DNA of 64,000 nt from Streptomyces sp. NBC_01217 (GCF_035994185.1 NZ_CP108538.1:6637501-6701500), one strand, 5' to 3'; positions 21,758 through 35,742 are shown, counted from the first letter of the stretch. A program made the numbers and translations. Notes: generated by a model not told the origin, from the sequence alone.

Positions 21758-22558
21758 CTAGCTTGTGGGGCCGGATTGGCAGCGCGGGCACCAGTAGGTG
21801 GGGCGGTTGTCCTGATCCGCCGTGCGGATGGGTGTGCCGCAGCGCGGGCAGGGGCGGTTGGTCCTGCCGTAGACCCAGAGCCGTTCGCCCGGACCGTGTC
21901 CGCGGGGTGTGGCCCCGGTGGTCGTGCGCATGGGGCGGTCGCGGTTGGCTTCGAGGAGCTGCTTGGCGGTGGTGACGAGGCGGGCGGCGGTGGGGGCGGC
22001 CAGGTCGCCGATGGGGAGCCAGGGGGTGGCGCGGGCGAGGAAGCAGAGCTCGGCCTTGTAGATGTTGCCGATTCCGGCCAGGTTGCGCTGGTCCAGGAGG
22101 GCCTCGCCCAGCGGGCGGGCGGGGTCGCTGAGCAGGTTGCGCAGAGCGGTGTCGGGGTTCCAGTCGGGGCCCAGAAGATCGGGGCCGAGATGGCCGACCG
22201 CCTGCTCCTCGTCCCGGGTGTGGAGGAGTTCGAGGACGGGGAGGCGGTAGCCGACGGCGATGTGCTCCGCGTTGGCGAGGACGGCGCGGATCTGGTGGGC
22301 GGGGCCGCCGCGCCAGCGCTCGCCCGGGGCGTAGATGCGCCACGCTCCGTCCATCCGCAGATGGCTGTGGAGGGTCAGGCCGCCCTCGATACGGGTGAGG
22401 AGGTGCTTGCCGCGCGAGGTGACGTCCAGGACCGTCCGGCCGGTGAGGTCGGCAGTGGCGAACCGCGGAACACGCAGGTCGGAGCGGGTCAGGACCTGGT
22501 CGGTGAGTGCGGTGTGCAGACGTTTGGCGGTCTGCAGGACGGTGTCTCCTTCGGGCAT
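21758..22558 (-). CDS. Fpg/Nei family DNA glycosylase
   Basis: 266 residues. It begins MPEGDTV, where the N-terminal Pro2 and Glu3 are the catalytic residues of Fpg/Nei enzymes and the MPEGD form is typical of the Nei (endonuclease VIII) branch. The helix-two-turn-helix region holds the lesion-binding NLAGIGNIYKAELC. The C-terminal zinc finger has CPRCG and CPRCQ. It removes oxidised bases and nicks the abasic site in base excision repair. It is encoded just after lhr on the same strand, so a small DNA-repair pair is plausible. It is 48 bp downstream of lhr. Confidence 0.92.
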   Translation of the reverse strand: MPEGDTVLQTAKRLHTALTDQVLTRSDLRVPRFATADLTGRTVLDVTSRGKHLLTRIEGGLTLHSHLRMDGAWRIYAPGERWRGGPAHQIRAVLANAEHIAVGYRLPVLELLHTRDEEQAVGHLGPDLLGPDWNPDTALRNLLSDPARPLGEALLDQRNLAGIGNIYKAELCFLARATPWLPIGDLAAPTAARLVTTAKQLLEANRDRPMRTTTGATPRGHGPGERLWVYGRTNRPCPRCGTPIRTADQDNRPTYWCPRCQSGPTS

Positions 22559-22606
22559 GCCTCCATGATGCGGGGTCGGGTGGGGAGTGCGGCGTGGTGG
22601 GAGGTT

Positions 22607-27289
<4,683 letters not shown>

Positions 27290-27370
27290 GTCCCCCATCG
27301 TGCACCCCGCCACTGACAATGGACGCGACGGCCATCGGCGACCCCGTCCGGGAGCTGCGAGAATCCGTCC

Positions 27371-28240
27371 ATGGCGGCAATACCGGAGTCGGGGTCGGGG
27401 GAGTGGGCGAGGCACTGGCAGTACGCGGAGCTGCCCGATCTCGACCTGCTGCGGGCCCGGTACCTGCGCCACACCTTTCCGCGCCACAGCCACGAGGGCT
27501 ATGTCTTCGCCACCATCACCAGCGGGGTGGAGGACGTGGGCCTGCCGAGCGGCACCGTGCACGCGGGCCCCGGCGACGTGGTCATGATCAATCCGGAGGT
27601 GCCGCACAGCGCCCGTGCGGGGGTTCCGGAGGGCTGGGTGTACGCCACGCTGTATCCGTCCTCGCAGGTGATCAACGACATCGCTGCCGAGACGACGAGT
27701 CTGCGCGGCACGGTCGGCTTCACCGAGACCAGCGTCGTGGACCCGCACGCGGCCCGGCTGATCGGCGAGGTCCACCGGGCCGCCGAGGAGGGCAACGCAC
27801 TCGCCGCGGACACCGTGCTGCGGGTGATGGTCGCGCGGCTCCTCAGCCTTCATGGCAGCGCGCTTCCCGCCCGCGTGCCCCGCTCGGCGGGTGCCCGCGA
27901 CGCGGCCCGCGCCCGGGCGGTGCTGGAGGGGAGGATGGCCCGGCCGCCCACCCTGGAGGCGCTGGCCGCGGAGCTGGGCACGAGCCCGTTCGCGCTGCTG
28001 AGAGCCTTCAAGAAGCAGTACGGGATGCCTCCGCACGCCTGGCTGACAGATGCCCGGGTGCGGGCGGCGCGCCGCATGCTCGACGCGGGGACGGCGCCCG
28101 CACAGGCGGCGGCCGAGGTCGGCTTCACCGATCAGCCGCATCTCAACCGCCACTTCACCCGGATCGTGGGGGTGCCGCCCGGCGCGTACCGGCGTGAACG
28201 TGCAAGAACGTACAAGACCGGTCGCGGCCTGCCCACGTAG
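27371..28240 (+). CDS. AraC family transcriptional regulator
   Basis: 289 residues. The N-terminal AraC-type cupin sensor (about 20-150) contains TFPRHSHEGYVF and GDVVMINPEVPHSA. The C-terminal pair of helix-turn-helix motifs (about 190-280) ends with AAAEVGFTDQPHLNRHF and VGVPPGAYR. It lies 10 bp upstream of azlC on the same strand, so it probably controls azlCD. It is divergent from lhr with an 81-bp gap. Confidence 0.9.
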   Translation: MAAIPESGSGEWARHWQYAELPDLDLLRARYLRHTFPRHSHEGYVFATITSGVEDVGLPSGTVHAGPGDVVMINPEVPHSARAGVPEGWVYATLYPSSQVINDIAAETTSLRGTVGFTETSVVDPHAARLIGEVHRAAEEGNALAADTVLRVMVARLLSLHGSALPARVPRSAGARDAARARAVLEGRMARPPTLEALAAELGTSPFALLRAFKKQYGMPPHAWLTDARVRAARRMLDAGTAPAQAAAEVGFTDQPHLNRHFTRIVGVPPGAYRRERARTYKTGRGLPT

Positions 28241-28250
28241 CGTTCCGGTC

Positions 28251-29075
28251 GTGGCAGAACAGAAAACACTCCCAGAGGGCGTCGGCGAAGCAGCCGGCGC
28301 ACCGCACGGCAGCGCGGCCGTCCCCGGGACGCAGCCGGACGCGGCCGGGGCCAAGTCGGACGCGGCCGCGGCGAAGTCGGACGCCGCCGTCGTGCGCGAC
28401 GCACTCGGTGTCGGGATGGCCGTCGGACTTTCCGGCTTCGCTTTCGGCGTGACCTCGGCCGGATCCGGACTGACCCTGCTGCAGACCTGTGTGCTCAGCC
28501 TCGCCGTCTTCACCGGCGCCTCGCAGTTCGCCCTCGTGGGCGCTCTCGCGGCGGGCGGCAATCCGTACACCGCGGCTGCCGGGGCCTTCTTCCTCGGCGT
28601 ACGCAACTCGTTCTACGGCCTGCGGCTTTCGCAGCTCCTCACCCTCCCGCGCGCGCTCCGCCCCTTCGCCGCCCAGTGGGTCATCGACGAGACGACCGCC
28701 GTGACACTGCCACAGCCCACCCGGCGGGCGGCCCGGATCGGTTTCGCCGTCACCGGACTCACCCTCTATGTGCTGTGGAACCTGACCACGCTGCTGGGGG
28801 CCCTCGGTGCCAAGGCGCTCGGCGACACCGATACCTGGGGGCTGGACGCGGCATCGCCCGCGGTCTTCCTCGCCTTGCTCGCGCCGATGCTGAAGAGCAC
28901 GACGGAGCGCGTCACCGCCGCGGTCGCGGTCCTGCTCGCGCTCGGACTGCTGCCCGTACTGCCAGCGGGCGTCCCCGTCCTGCTGTCGGCGCTCGCCGCA
29001 CCCGCGGTCCTCTTCCTGAGCGGACGCCGCAAGGGAACGAGCCGGGGTACGGCCACGACGGAGGAGAACCGATGA
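28251..29075 (+). CDS. azlC: AzlC family branched-chain amino acid exporter subunit
   Basis: 274 residues. About 55 polar residues rich in Ala, Lys and Asp (with a doubled AKSDAA motif) precede a multi-span AzlC domain starting DALGVGMAVGLSGFAFG. The QFALVGAL and GVRNSFYGL segments are conserved in the family. With AzlD it forms a two-subunit exporter for branched-chain amino acids or related compounds. GTG at 28251 directly follows the AraC gene. The stop overlaps azlD by ATGA. The Ala-rich N-terminus is unusual and a later start is possible. Confidence 0.88.
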   Translation: MAEQKTLPEGVGEAAGAPHGSAAVPGTQPDAAGAKSDAAAAKSDAAVVRDALGVGMAVGLSGFAFGVTSAGSGLTLLQTCVLSLAVFTGASQFALVGALAAGGNPYTAAAGAFFLGVRNSFYGLRLSQLLTLPRALRPFAAQWVIDETTAVTLPQPTRRAARIGFAVTGLTLYVLWNLTTLLGALGAKALGDTDTWGLDAASPAVFLALLAPMLKSTTERVTAAVAVLLALGLLPVLPAGVPVLLSALAAPAVLFLSGRRKGTSRGTATTEENR

Positions 29076-29377
29076 ACATCTGGATCGCCATCGCGCTGAC
29101 CGCCGTCGGCTGCTACCTCGCCAAACTGCTCGGACTGCTGGTGTCCGCCGGTGTGCTGGAACGACCGCTCACACAGCGTCTCGCCGCGCTGCTGCCCGTG
29201 GCGCTCCTGGCGGCCCTCACCGCACAGCAGACGTTCGGCGACGGGCAGCACCTGACGCTGGACGCCAGGGGCGCGGGGCTCGCCGCAGCGGCCCTCGCAC
29301 TGGTCCTGCGCGCCCCCTTCCTCGTGGTCGTGGGGTCCGCCGTCGTCGTCACAGCAGGGGTACGTGCCTTCGCTTAG
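29072..29377 (+). CDS. azlD: AzlD family transport subunit
   Basis: 101 residues with about three to four transmembrane helices. It starts MNIWIAIALTAVGCYLAKLLGL and contains RPLTQRLAALLPVALLAAL, both typical of AzlD. Overlap with the azlC stop (ATGA) shows coupled synthesis of the two exporter subunits. Expression is presumably set by the AraC regulator encoded upstream. Confidence 0.9.
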   Translation: MNIWIAIALTAVGCYLAKLLGLLVSAGVLERPLTQRLAALLPVALLAALTAQQTFGDGQHLTLDARGAGLAAAALALVLRAPFLVVVGSAVVVTAGVRAFA

Positions 29378-29440
29378 GCACCCGGTGAGACGCGTCTGTA
29401 AGGGGCTCGGTCCCGCTCCGGTCCGCCCTGCCCCGAATCC

Positions 29441-29645
29441 TCGCGCAGACCCGAACTGCTGCGGATCCTCCACACCCACCTGGCACAGCACCAGGGCGGA
29501 CGCCTCACCGCGGCGCTGCTGGGTCGGTACCCCAACACCGTCGGCAACCGGCTGGCCGGACTCACCGGGCTGACCGGACTCGATCCGTGCACGTCCGGTC
29601 TCAGTCGAGGCTGCGTCCGTGGGACCGCAGTGTCAGGAGAGCCTT
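29441..29645 (+). pseudogene. Remnant of a PucR/CdaR-type regulator C-terminal HTH
   Basis: In the frame of 29453 the translation reads ELLRILHTHLAQHQGG, then RYPNTVGNRLAGLTGLTGL. This matches the C-terminal helix-turn-helix of PucR-type regulators, where the usual form is HPNTVRYRLxRIEELTGLD. No start or upstream sensor domain is present and no stop follows until inside the next gene, so it is a decayed fragment. The call rests on motif resemblance only. Confidence 0.5.
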
Positions 29646-30515
29646 GAGCGTCACGAGGGGACGCCCCTCCAGAGCCGTCCCCGGTGCCCACTGCCGCCAG
29701 TTCACCGGCCAGCCGCCGTCCGCCTGCTGCTCGGCCGCCAGATGGTCGAGCGAGCGGGCCAGCTCCTCGTCGGTGAACCAGCGGCGGGCGAGCGATTTGG
29801 GCGTACGGGCGTAGTCGTACGGGAAGTGCTGCTCGCCCGGAGCGTACCCGGCCGAGACCGGATACTCCGCACGCTGCTGCGGATCCAGCACAACGAGCCG
29901 CTGCTCCCGCACCATGCGCCCGAGCCGGTCGGCCGCCGCCTCCGCACGAGACCGGTCCGGAGCACCGTCCAGAAAGGCGAGCGCCGCCTCGATCTCGTAC
30001 GGATGCGACCGTTCCAGAGCGTCGACCGCCGCCCAGCAGAAGTCGGTGGCCCGAAACAGCCAGGCATGCCACACCGCATTGCGGTGCAGGAGCCCGACAA
30101 CGGGTCCGGTGGCCAGCAGCTCCGCGGGCGGGTCGTCGGCGATCGGGATGAACGGAGCGGCCGGATAGCCGCGCTGCGACGGCAGGAGGGCGGGCAGCGC
30201 CCCCTCCCTGGTCGACACCTCGGTCAGGAATCGGCAGATCCGCTCCACCCGCAGCCCGTTGCAGCGACCGATGGAGTCGAGGACGTTGAGCGCGTGTGCG
30301 GTGTGCAGTGGCTGACTGACGGGGCCGCGGAGATCGGGTTCGAGCGCGTGCCCGTACCCGCCGTCCTCGTTCAGGTAGGCGGCGAGTGCGGTCTCCACGG
30401 CGTCCGCACTTCCTTTCAGGAAGTGATGGGCGAACCGCCGCTGTTCCAGGACACGGGCCGTGAGCCACATGAACTGCTCGGCACGGTTGAGGGGACTTGT
30501 TCCGGTTCCAGCCAT
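29601..30515 (-). CDS. Hypothetical protein, predicted alpha/alpha toroid fold
   Basis: 304 residues, cytoplasmic, no signal peptide. Repeated helical segments with aromatic and Gly motifs (NEDGGYGHALEPDLRG, AEQQADGGWPVNW) resemble the alpha/alpha-toroid of prenyltransferase and terpene-cyclase-like proteins. The DDxD or His/Cys catalytic motifs of known enzymes are not evident. It stands alone on this strand between azlD and the DUF3046 gene. The start MAGTGTSPLNRAEQF gives a compact N-terminus. Confidence 0.75.
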   Translation of the reverse strand: MAGTGTSPLNRAEQFMWLTARVLEQRRFAHHFLKGSADAVETALAAYLNEDGGYGHALEPDLRGPVSQPLHTAHALNVLDSIGRCNGLRVERICRFLTEVSTREGALPALLPSQRGYPAAPFIPIADDPPAELLATGPVVGLLHRNAVWHAWLFRATDFCWAAVDALERSHPYEIEAALAFLDGAPDRSRAEAAADRLGRMVREQRLVVLDPQQRAEYPVSAGYAPGEQHFPYDYARTPKSLARRWFTDEELARSLDHLAAEQQADGGWPVNWRQWAPGTALEGRPLVTLKALLTLRSHGRSLD

Positions 30516-30594
30516 GGATCGACCGTAGGGCGGTAAGCGCTCTTGGCAAGACGTACCGGCCCGGCTGCACTCTCAGGGGCGGGATACTGAGGTC

Positions 30595-30789
30595 ATGCGG
30601 TTGACGATTTTCTGGGAACGGATGGCGGACCACTTCGGCGCGGGGTACGCCGATTCCTTCGCGCGTGATCATGTGATGGCCGAGCTCGGTGGGCAGACGG
30701 TGCACCAGGCACTGGCCGCGGGCTGGGAGGCCAAGGACGTCTGGCGCGGTGTCTGCACCGCGGTCGGCATCCCCGCCGACAAGCGCTGA
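30595..30789 (+). CDS. DUF3046 family small protein
   Basis: 64 residues. It begins MRLTIFWERMADHFG and contains RDHVMAELGGQTVHQALAAG, the signature of the DUF3046 family, which is found in actinobacteria close to recA and recX. The function is unknown. It is short, acidic to neutral and without membrane segments. Here it lies 2.4 kb upstream of recA on the same strand. Confidence 0.9.
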   Translation: MRLTIFWERMADHFGAGYADSFARDHVMAELGGQTVHQALAAGWEAKDVWRGVCTAVGIPADKR

Positions 30790-30870
30790 CCCCCGCCCGT
30801 CGACGGCCGGACCCGTGATGTTGTCCGGGGCAGGCGGCTGCTTGTCACAGGCGTAGGCGAGACTGGAGCC

Positions 30871-32163
30871 GTGTCATCGACAGACGAGACAGCCCAGACC
30901 CAGACACCGCTGACCGAGCCGGCCGAGACCCGGGTGCCCGTCACCGGGCCCGCTCCGTCGGCGCCGCCGTCCGGCACCGGCCCGGCCCGCATGCCCTCGT
31001 GGCTGCCGCGCGCCATGGTGCTCGCCCTGGCGCTCTACGCCTGTTTCCGGCTCGGCAGCTGGGCGTTCGACCAGCTCATCGGGCTGTTGATCAATGTGCT
31101 GATCGCGTTCTTCCTGGCGCTGGCCATCGAGCCCGCGGTGAGCCGGATGTCGGCGCGCGGCATGCGCCGCGGCCTCGCCACCTTCCTGGTCTTCCTCGGC
31201 GTGCTGGTAGCCGCGGCCGGTTTCGTCGTGCTGCTCGGCTCGATGGTCGCGGGCCAGATCGTCGACATGGTCGAGGATTTCCCGAAGTATCTCGACTCGG
31301 TGATCAACTGGGTCAACCAGAGCTTCCACACCGAGCTCTCCCGGGTCGAGGTCCAGGACAGCGTGCTGCACTCCGACTGGCTGCAGAAGTACGTCCAGAA
31401 CAGCGCGACCGGAGTGCTCGACATCTCCACCACCGTGCTTGGCGGACTGTTCCGCCTTCTGACGATCTTCCTGTTCTCGTTCTACTTCGCCGCCGACGGC
31501 CCCAGGCTTCGGCGCGCCCTGTGCTCCGTACTGCCGCCCGCCAAGCAGGCCGAGGTCCTGCGGGCCTGGGAGATCGCGGTCGACAAGACCGGCGGCTACC
31601 TCTACTCGCGTGGCCTGATGGCGCTCGTCTCCGGGATCGCGCACTACATCCTGCTGGTGATCCTGGATGTTCCGTACGCGCCCGCGCTCGCCATCTGGGT
31701 CGGCCTGGTCTCCCAGTTCATCCCCACGATCGGTACGTATCTGGCGGGTGCCCTGCCGATGCTGATCGCCTTCACCATCGACCCCTGGTACGCGCTGTGG
31801 GTGCTGGGCTTCGTGGTGGTCTACCAGCAGTTCGAGAACTATGCGCTGCAGCCCAAGCTCACCTCCAGGACCGTCGACATCCATCCGGCGGTCGCCTTCG
31901 GATCGGTCATCGTGGGCACGGCGCTGATGGGTGCCGTGGGTGCGCTGATCGCGATCCCGGCCGTCGCCACGCTCCAGGCGTTCCTCGGTGCCTATGTGAA
32001 GCGGTACGAGGTGACGGACGACCCGCGGGTGCACGGCCGTCGGCGGCAGCGTGGTGAGCCGGTGCTCGCTCGGCTGCGCCGGTCCTGGCGGGCCGCCGGG
32101 AGCAGCGAGGGCAGGGAAGGGCGGGGCGGCGCCGTGGAGCCGGAGCATCCGGAACGCGCCTGA
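30871..32163 (+). CDS. AI-2E family transporter (TqsA/PerM-like permease)
   Basis: 430 residues with about eight transmembrane helices. A Pro/Thr-rich cytoplasmic N-terminus (1-45) is followed by LINVLIAFFLALAIEPAVS, a central soluble stretch (VEDFPKYLDSVINWVNQ) and FIPTIGTYLAGALP with YQQFENYALQPKL, all family hallmarks. Members export small molecules, including autoinducer 2 or sodium/proton-coupled solutes. The actual substrate here is unknown. GTG at 30871 starts the frame. Confidence 0.88.
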   Translation: MSSTDETAQTQTPLTEPAETRVPVTGPAPSAPPSGTGPARMPSWLPRAMVLALALYACFRLGSWAFDQLIGLLINVLIAFFLALAIEPAVSRMSARGMRRGLATFLVFLGVLVAAAGFVVLLGSMVAGQIVDMVEDFPKYLDSVINWVNQSFHTELSRVEVQDSVLHSDWLQKYVQNSATGVLDISTTVLGGLFRLLTIFLFSFYFAADGPRLRRALCSVLPPAKQAEVLRAWEIAVDKTGGYLYSRGLMALVSGIAHYILLVILDVPYAPALAIWVGLVSQFIPTIGTYLAGALPMLIAFTIDPWYALWVLGFVVVYQQFENYALQPKLTSRTVDIHPAVAFGSVIVGTALMGAVGALIAIPAVATLQAFLGAYVKRYEVTDDPRVHGRRRQRGEPVLARLRRSWRAAGSSEGREGRGGAVEPEHPERA

Positions 32164-32186
32164 CCGCCTCGGTGGCGGAGCCCGTC

Positions 32187-32914
32187 TCAGCGATAGCCCG
32201 TCACATCGGCCGGCCGGCCCGGGTCCTGGACCTCGGTGACGTATCTCCAGGCATCGGGCCGACTGCCGTCCGAGGGCGGTGAAGCCGTAGACCTTCGCCA
32301 ACTGCCCGCTGGACAGGGACGTGCCGTTCCAACGCGACACCCGGGGGTCCTGCGCGAGCGCGGCCACCGCCCGGCCGACGAACACGGGGCTCTCGGAGAT
32401 GGCGAAGTGGGGCGGGTGCGCGATCGCTTCACGCCAATTCGCCTCGGTGACGCCGTGGGGCGTCAGCCAGCGATGGGGGAGACGGGAGCGCGTAATGGCT
32501 GGTGATCGCGTGGGTGTCCACGGCCCGGCGCAGGGTGTGCAACCCGGCTCCCAGGGTCGATTCCCAGACCGGCCTGCCCCACTCGATCCCCGCTCCCCAG
32601 ATGTCGTTCACGAGAACATGCAGACGGCCCTGTTCTTTTCGGATGCGGTTACGAGTGCGCTGACCCGCTCGGGAACCAGATGGTCCACCCGGACCGGGAT
32701 TCCTTGGCCGCCGGCCTCGTCCACGAGCGCCGCGGTCTCCCCGATGGTTTCGGGGCGGTTCATCTCGGAGCGCTCCGACCCGCTCGTCCGTCCCGTGATG
32801 TAGACGGTGGCCCCGCTTGCCCCCCAGCTGAACGGCGATGCCATGGCCCGCTCCCCGCGTCGCCCCGGCCGCTCTGCCTGCCAGCCCTGTCCCCATATGG
32901 AAGGAATTCAGCAT
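32187..32914 (-). pseudogene. Broken short-chain dehydrogenase gene (frameshifts and deletion)
   Basis: Pieces of one SDR are spread over several minus-strand frames. Reading 3' to 5' they are AGATRGAGHGIAVQLG (about 32840-32890), GASGATVYITGRT and NRPETIGETAALVDEAGG (32700-32825), VLVNDIWGAGIEWG (about 32570-32625), VDTHAITSHYALP (about 32495-32545), VTEANWREAIAHPPHF (about 32410-32455), SGQLAKVYGFTAL, and EVQDPGRPADVTGYR at the end. An internal deletion between SHYALP and VTEANW removes the catalytic Tyr-Lys segment. It therefore cannot encode an active enzyme. Confidence 0.85.
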
Positions 32915-32997
32915 GGCGTCGACCGCTGATCTTGACCCTCTGGGAGCGGAGTGCTAGGGCGCTACGCTGGGGGGCAGTCCGGTCCGGCGTGGTGTGC

Positions 32998-33025
32998 TTG
33001 ACACCAAAATCGAACATCCATTCTC
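32998..33025 (+). promoter_or_regulatory. recA promoter with LexA (SOS) box
   Basis: A perfect -35 hexamer TTGACA at 32998-33003 is followed by CGAACATCCATTCT at 33011-33024. This corresponds to the actinobacterial LexA operator CGAAC-N4-GTTCG with a degenerate right half. The box lies between -35 and the expected -10, so bound LexA would block RNA polymerase. The leader to the recA ATG is about 135 nt. Confidence 0.88.
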
Positions 33026-33163
33026 ATGGGATTCCGGCCGGGTTTTCCCGGGCCCGACCGTGGAGTTGTCCACAGGCCGGGAGGACGTCGAGGCCCATTG
33101 TCAGTGGCAGGGGTTAGCGTCTTTGACGTGAAGCGATCGACTCAAGCAAATCGGGTGGAACCC

Positions 33164-34288
33164 ATGGCAGGAACCGACCGCGAGAAGGCGTTGGACGCCG
33201 CACTCGCACAGATTGAACGGCAATTCGGCAAGGGCGCGGTGATGCGCCTCGGTGAGCGTCCGAACGAGCCCATCGAGGTGATCCCCACCGGGTCGACTGC
33301 CCTCGACGTGGCTCTCGGCGTCGGCGGCCTGCCGCGCGGCCGTGTGGTGGAGGTGTACGGACCGGAGTCCTCCGGTAAGACGACGCTGACGCTGCACGCG
33401 GTGGCGAATGCACAGCGGCTCGGCGGCTCGGTGGCCTTCATCGACGCGGAGCACGCGCTCGACCCCGAGTACGCGAAGAAGCTCGGCGTCGACATCGACA
33501 ACCTCATCCTGTCCCAGCCGGACAACGGTGAGCAGGCCCTCGAAATCGTGGACATGCTGGTCCGCTCCGGCGCCCTCGACCTCATCGTCATCGACTCCGT
33601 CGCGGCGCTCGTGCCGCGCGCGGAGATCGAGGGCGAGATGGGCGACTCGCACGTGGGTCTGCAGGCCCGTCTGATGAGCCAGGCACTCCGCAAGATCACC
33701 AGCGCGCTCAACCAGTCCAAGACCACCGCGATCTTCATCAACCAGCTCCGCGAGAAGATCGGTGTGATGTTCGGCTCCCCGGAGACCACGACCGGTGGCC
33801 GGGCGCTCAAGTTCTACGCCTCGGTGCGCCTCGACATCCGCCGGATCGAGACGCTGAAGGACGGCACCGACGCCGTCGGCAACCGCACCCGCGTCAAGGT
33901 CGTGAAGAACAAGGTCGCGCCGCCCTTCAAGCAGGCCGAGTTCGACATCCTCTACGGCCAGGGCATCAGCCGCGAGGGCGGTCTGATCGACATGGGCGTG
34001 GAGCACGGCTTCGTCCGCAAGGCGGGCGCCTGGTACACGTACGAGGGCGACCAGCTCGGCCAGGGCAAGGAGAATGCCCGCAACTTCCTCAAGGACAATC
34101 CCGATCTCGCCAATGAGATCGAGAAGAAGATCCTTGAGAAGCTGGGCATCGGCGTCAGGCCGGATGCCAACGCCGAGCCCGGTGCGGATGCGGCGGGCGG
34201 CGCCGCGGCTGCGGCCGACAGTGCGAAGTCGGTGCCCGCTCCGGCCGGCAAGGCCAAGCCGGCCAAGACTGCGGCGGCCAAGAGCTAA
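33164..34288 (+). CDS. recA: Recombinase RecA
   Basis: 374 residues, the length known for Streptomyces RecA. It forms ATP-dependent filaments on single-stranded DNA, drives strand exchange and triggers LexA self-cleavage. Walker A is GPESSGKTT at 66-74, and Walker B ([12 protein letters not shown]) and loop L2 ([14 protein letters not shown]) are intact. The C-terminal tail is Ala/Lys/Pro-rich. ATG at 33164 ([14 protein letters not shown]) is the conserved start, and an upstream in-frame ATG at 33026 lies in the promoter. recX begins 3 nt after the stop. Confidence 0.98.
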   Translation: MAGTDREKALDAALAQIERQFGKGAVMRLGERPNEPIEVIPTGSTALDVALGVGGLPRGRVVEVYGPESSGKTTLTLHAVANAQRLGGSVAFIDAEHALDPEYAKKLGVDIDNLILSQPDNGEQALEIVDMLVRSGALDLIVIDSVAALVPRAEIEGEMGDSHVGLQARLMSQALRKITSALNQSKTTAIFINQLREKIGVMFGSPETTTGGRALKFYASVRLDIRRIETLKDGTDAVGNRTRVKVVKNKVAPPFKQAEFDILYGQGISREGGLIDMGVEHGFVRKAGAWYTYEGDQLGQGKENARNFLKDNPDLANEIEKKILEKLGIGVRPDANAEPGADAAGGAAAAADSAKSVPAPAGKAKPAKTAAAKS

Positions 34289-34291
34289 ACC

Positions 34292-35023
34292 GTGACGCGT
34301 CGTACGGAGTGGCCAGTCAGCGCTCCTGGCCATGGCGTCGGCCCCGGCCGCGAATCCGCCGCCGGACCCACGGCCGAGTCCGAGGGCGCGTACGAGCCGG
34401 AGGCCGGTCACGGTCACGGCACCGGCTCGGGCGCCGGATTCGGCGAGGGGGCAGGCCGTCGTGCCCGCTCCCGCTCCAGGAGCAGCGGCTCCCCTTCCTC
34501 GTCGAGGGCCGAGAAGGGGGAGCCGCGAGACCCGGTCGAGCAGGCGCGCAACATCTGTCTGCGGCTGCTCACCGGAACCCCGCGCACCCGGAAGCAGCTC
34601 GCGGACGCCCTGCGCAAGCGGGAGATCCCGGACGAGGTGGCCGAAGAGGTGCTGTCGCGCTTCGAGGATGTCGGGCTGATCGACGATGCCGCGTTCGCGG
34701 ACGCCTGGGTGGAGTCCCGGCACCACGGCCGAGGGTTGGCCCGCCGTGCCCTCGTCCGTGAGCTGCGCACCAAGGGGGTGGACTCCGCAGTGATCGACGA
34801 GGCTGTCGGGCAGCTCGACTCCGAACAGGAGGAGGCGACCGCCCGTGAGCTGGTCGCGCGCAAGCTGCGCTCCACTCGCGGCCTCGACCGCGACAAGCGG
34901 CTGCGCCGCCTTGCGGGCATGCTCGCCCGCAAGGGGTACGGGGAAGGCATGGCCCTGCGCGTGGTGCGGCAGGCGCTGGAGGAGGAAGGCGAAGACACGG
35001 AAGGCCTGGACGAGCCCTTCTGA
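34292..35023 (+). CDS. recX: Regulatory protein RecX
   Basis: 243 residues. The first 75 are a low-complexity Gly/Arg/Ser/Glu tail not found in most RecX proteins. The conserved RecX domain with three-helix repeats follows (about 80-235), with RLLTGTPRTRKQLADALRKREIP, FEDVGLIDDAAFADAWVE and RGLARRALVRELRTKGV. RecX binds and destabilises RecA filaments. It is cotranscribed with recA from the SOS promoter, 3 nt downstream, which sets its expression together with its target. Confidence 0.95.
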   Translation: MTRRTEWPVSAPGHGVGPGRESAAGPTAESEGAYEPEAGHGHGTGSGAGFGEGAGRRARSRSRSSGSPSSSRAEKGEPRDPVEQARNICLRLLTGTPRTRKQLADALRKREIPDEVAEEVLSRFEDVGLIDDAAFADAWVESRHHGRGLARRALVRELRTKGVDSAVIDEAVGQLDSEQEEATARELVARKLRSTRGLDRDKRLRRLAGMLARKGYGEGMALRVVRQALEEEGEDTEGLDEPF

Positions 35024-35100
35024 TGAACGAACGGGCCGGGCCCGTACAGGGGGAGAGAGCGGCACGCGCGGGGGAGGGGGACGCGCGACGGTCCGACGCG

Positions 35101-35742
35101 TTACTGCCCGGCGCGGGCGGCGCGGCTGATGGTGGCGTCGATCAGGGCGAGCGCATCGGCGGCGGTGCGGTCGGGGTGCCGGTTCCAGGGGCCGATCAGC
35201 CCGGTCCAGCCCTGGGAACGGAGCTCGGCGATGAGCCAGGCGCCTGCCCGGTCCACGGTGTCCAGGGAGCCGTAGCCCAGGCGGTGTGCGGTGAGGAGGG
35301 CGCCGCAGATGCACCGCGCGCCGCGGGCGTTGCGCAGCCGGTACGCCGTGTTCTGCCAGCCCCAATCGGCCAGGATCTGCCGTGCGTGGGCGAGATGGGT
35401 CGAGGGCCGGACCTCGGGCTGTCCGATACGCCGCCAGGAGTGGAGCCTGTCGGGGAGGATCGCCCCAAGGCGCCCGGGGAGGGGCCGCTCGCGCGGAGGG
35501 GGCGGCGGCAGGGCGCGGACGGAGTCGGCGATGAGCTGGTCGACCGATACGGACAGCAGGTCGCGCCAATCGGCCGGGCGGCTGTCCGGCAGCTGTTCCT
35601 CGACGCCGGGAGAGGAGGGTAGCGCGGGCTCGACGGTGGTGAGGTCCCAGCCGGAGACGATCTGCTGCCACGCCTCGGTGTCATGGAGGCGAGCGACCTG
35701 GGCATCGAGCTGATCAGGGGTGAGGGCGGTGGGGGTCGGCAT
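35101..35742 (-). CDS. Hypothetical protein with DUF6197-like C-terminal region
   Basis: 213 residues, cytoplasmic. The C-terminal half (about 115-205) has the pattern WGWQNTAYRLRN, GARCICGALLTAHRLG and WNRHPDRTAADALALID. It resembles the DUF6197 family, whose members keep CxxGAL and WNxxxxRT motifs. Family function is unknown. The N-terminal half is unassigned. It is convergent with recX and is followed upstream by about 1 kb of decayed sequence, which suggests an accessory gene. Confidence 0.65.
   Translation of the reverse strand: MPTPTALTPDQLDAQVARLHDTEAWQQIVSGWDLTTVEPALPSSPGVEEQLPDSRPADWRDLLSVSVDQLIADSVRALPPPPPRERPLPGRLGAILPDRLHSWRRIGQPEVRPSTHLAHARQILADWGWQNTAYRLRNARGARCICGALLTAHRLGYGSLDTVDRAGAWLIAELRSQGWTGLIGPWNRHPDRTAADALALIDATISRAARAGQ

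Noticed and set aside
33026..33163. N-terminal extension of RecA from the ATG at 33026
   Set aside because: This stretch contains the promoter and leader, and family alignment starts at MAGTDREK (33164).
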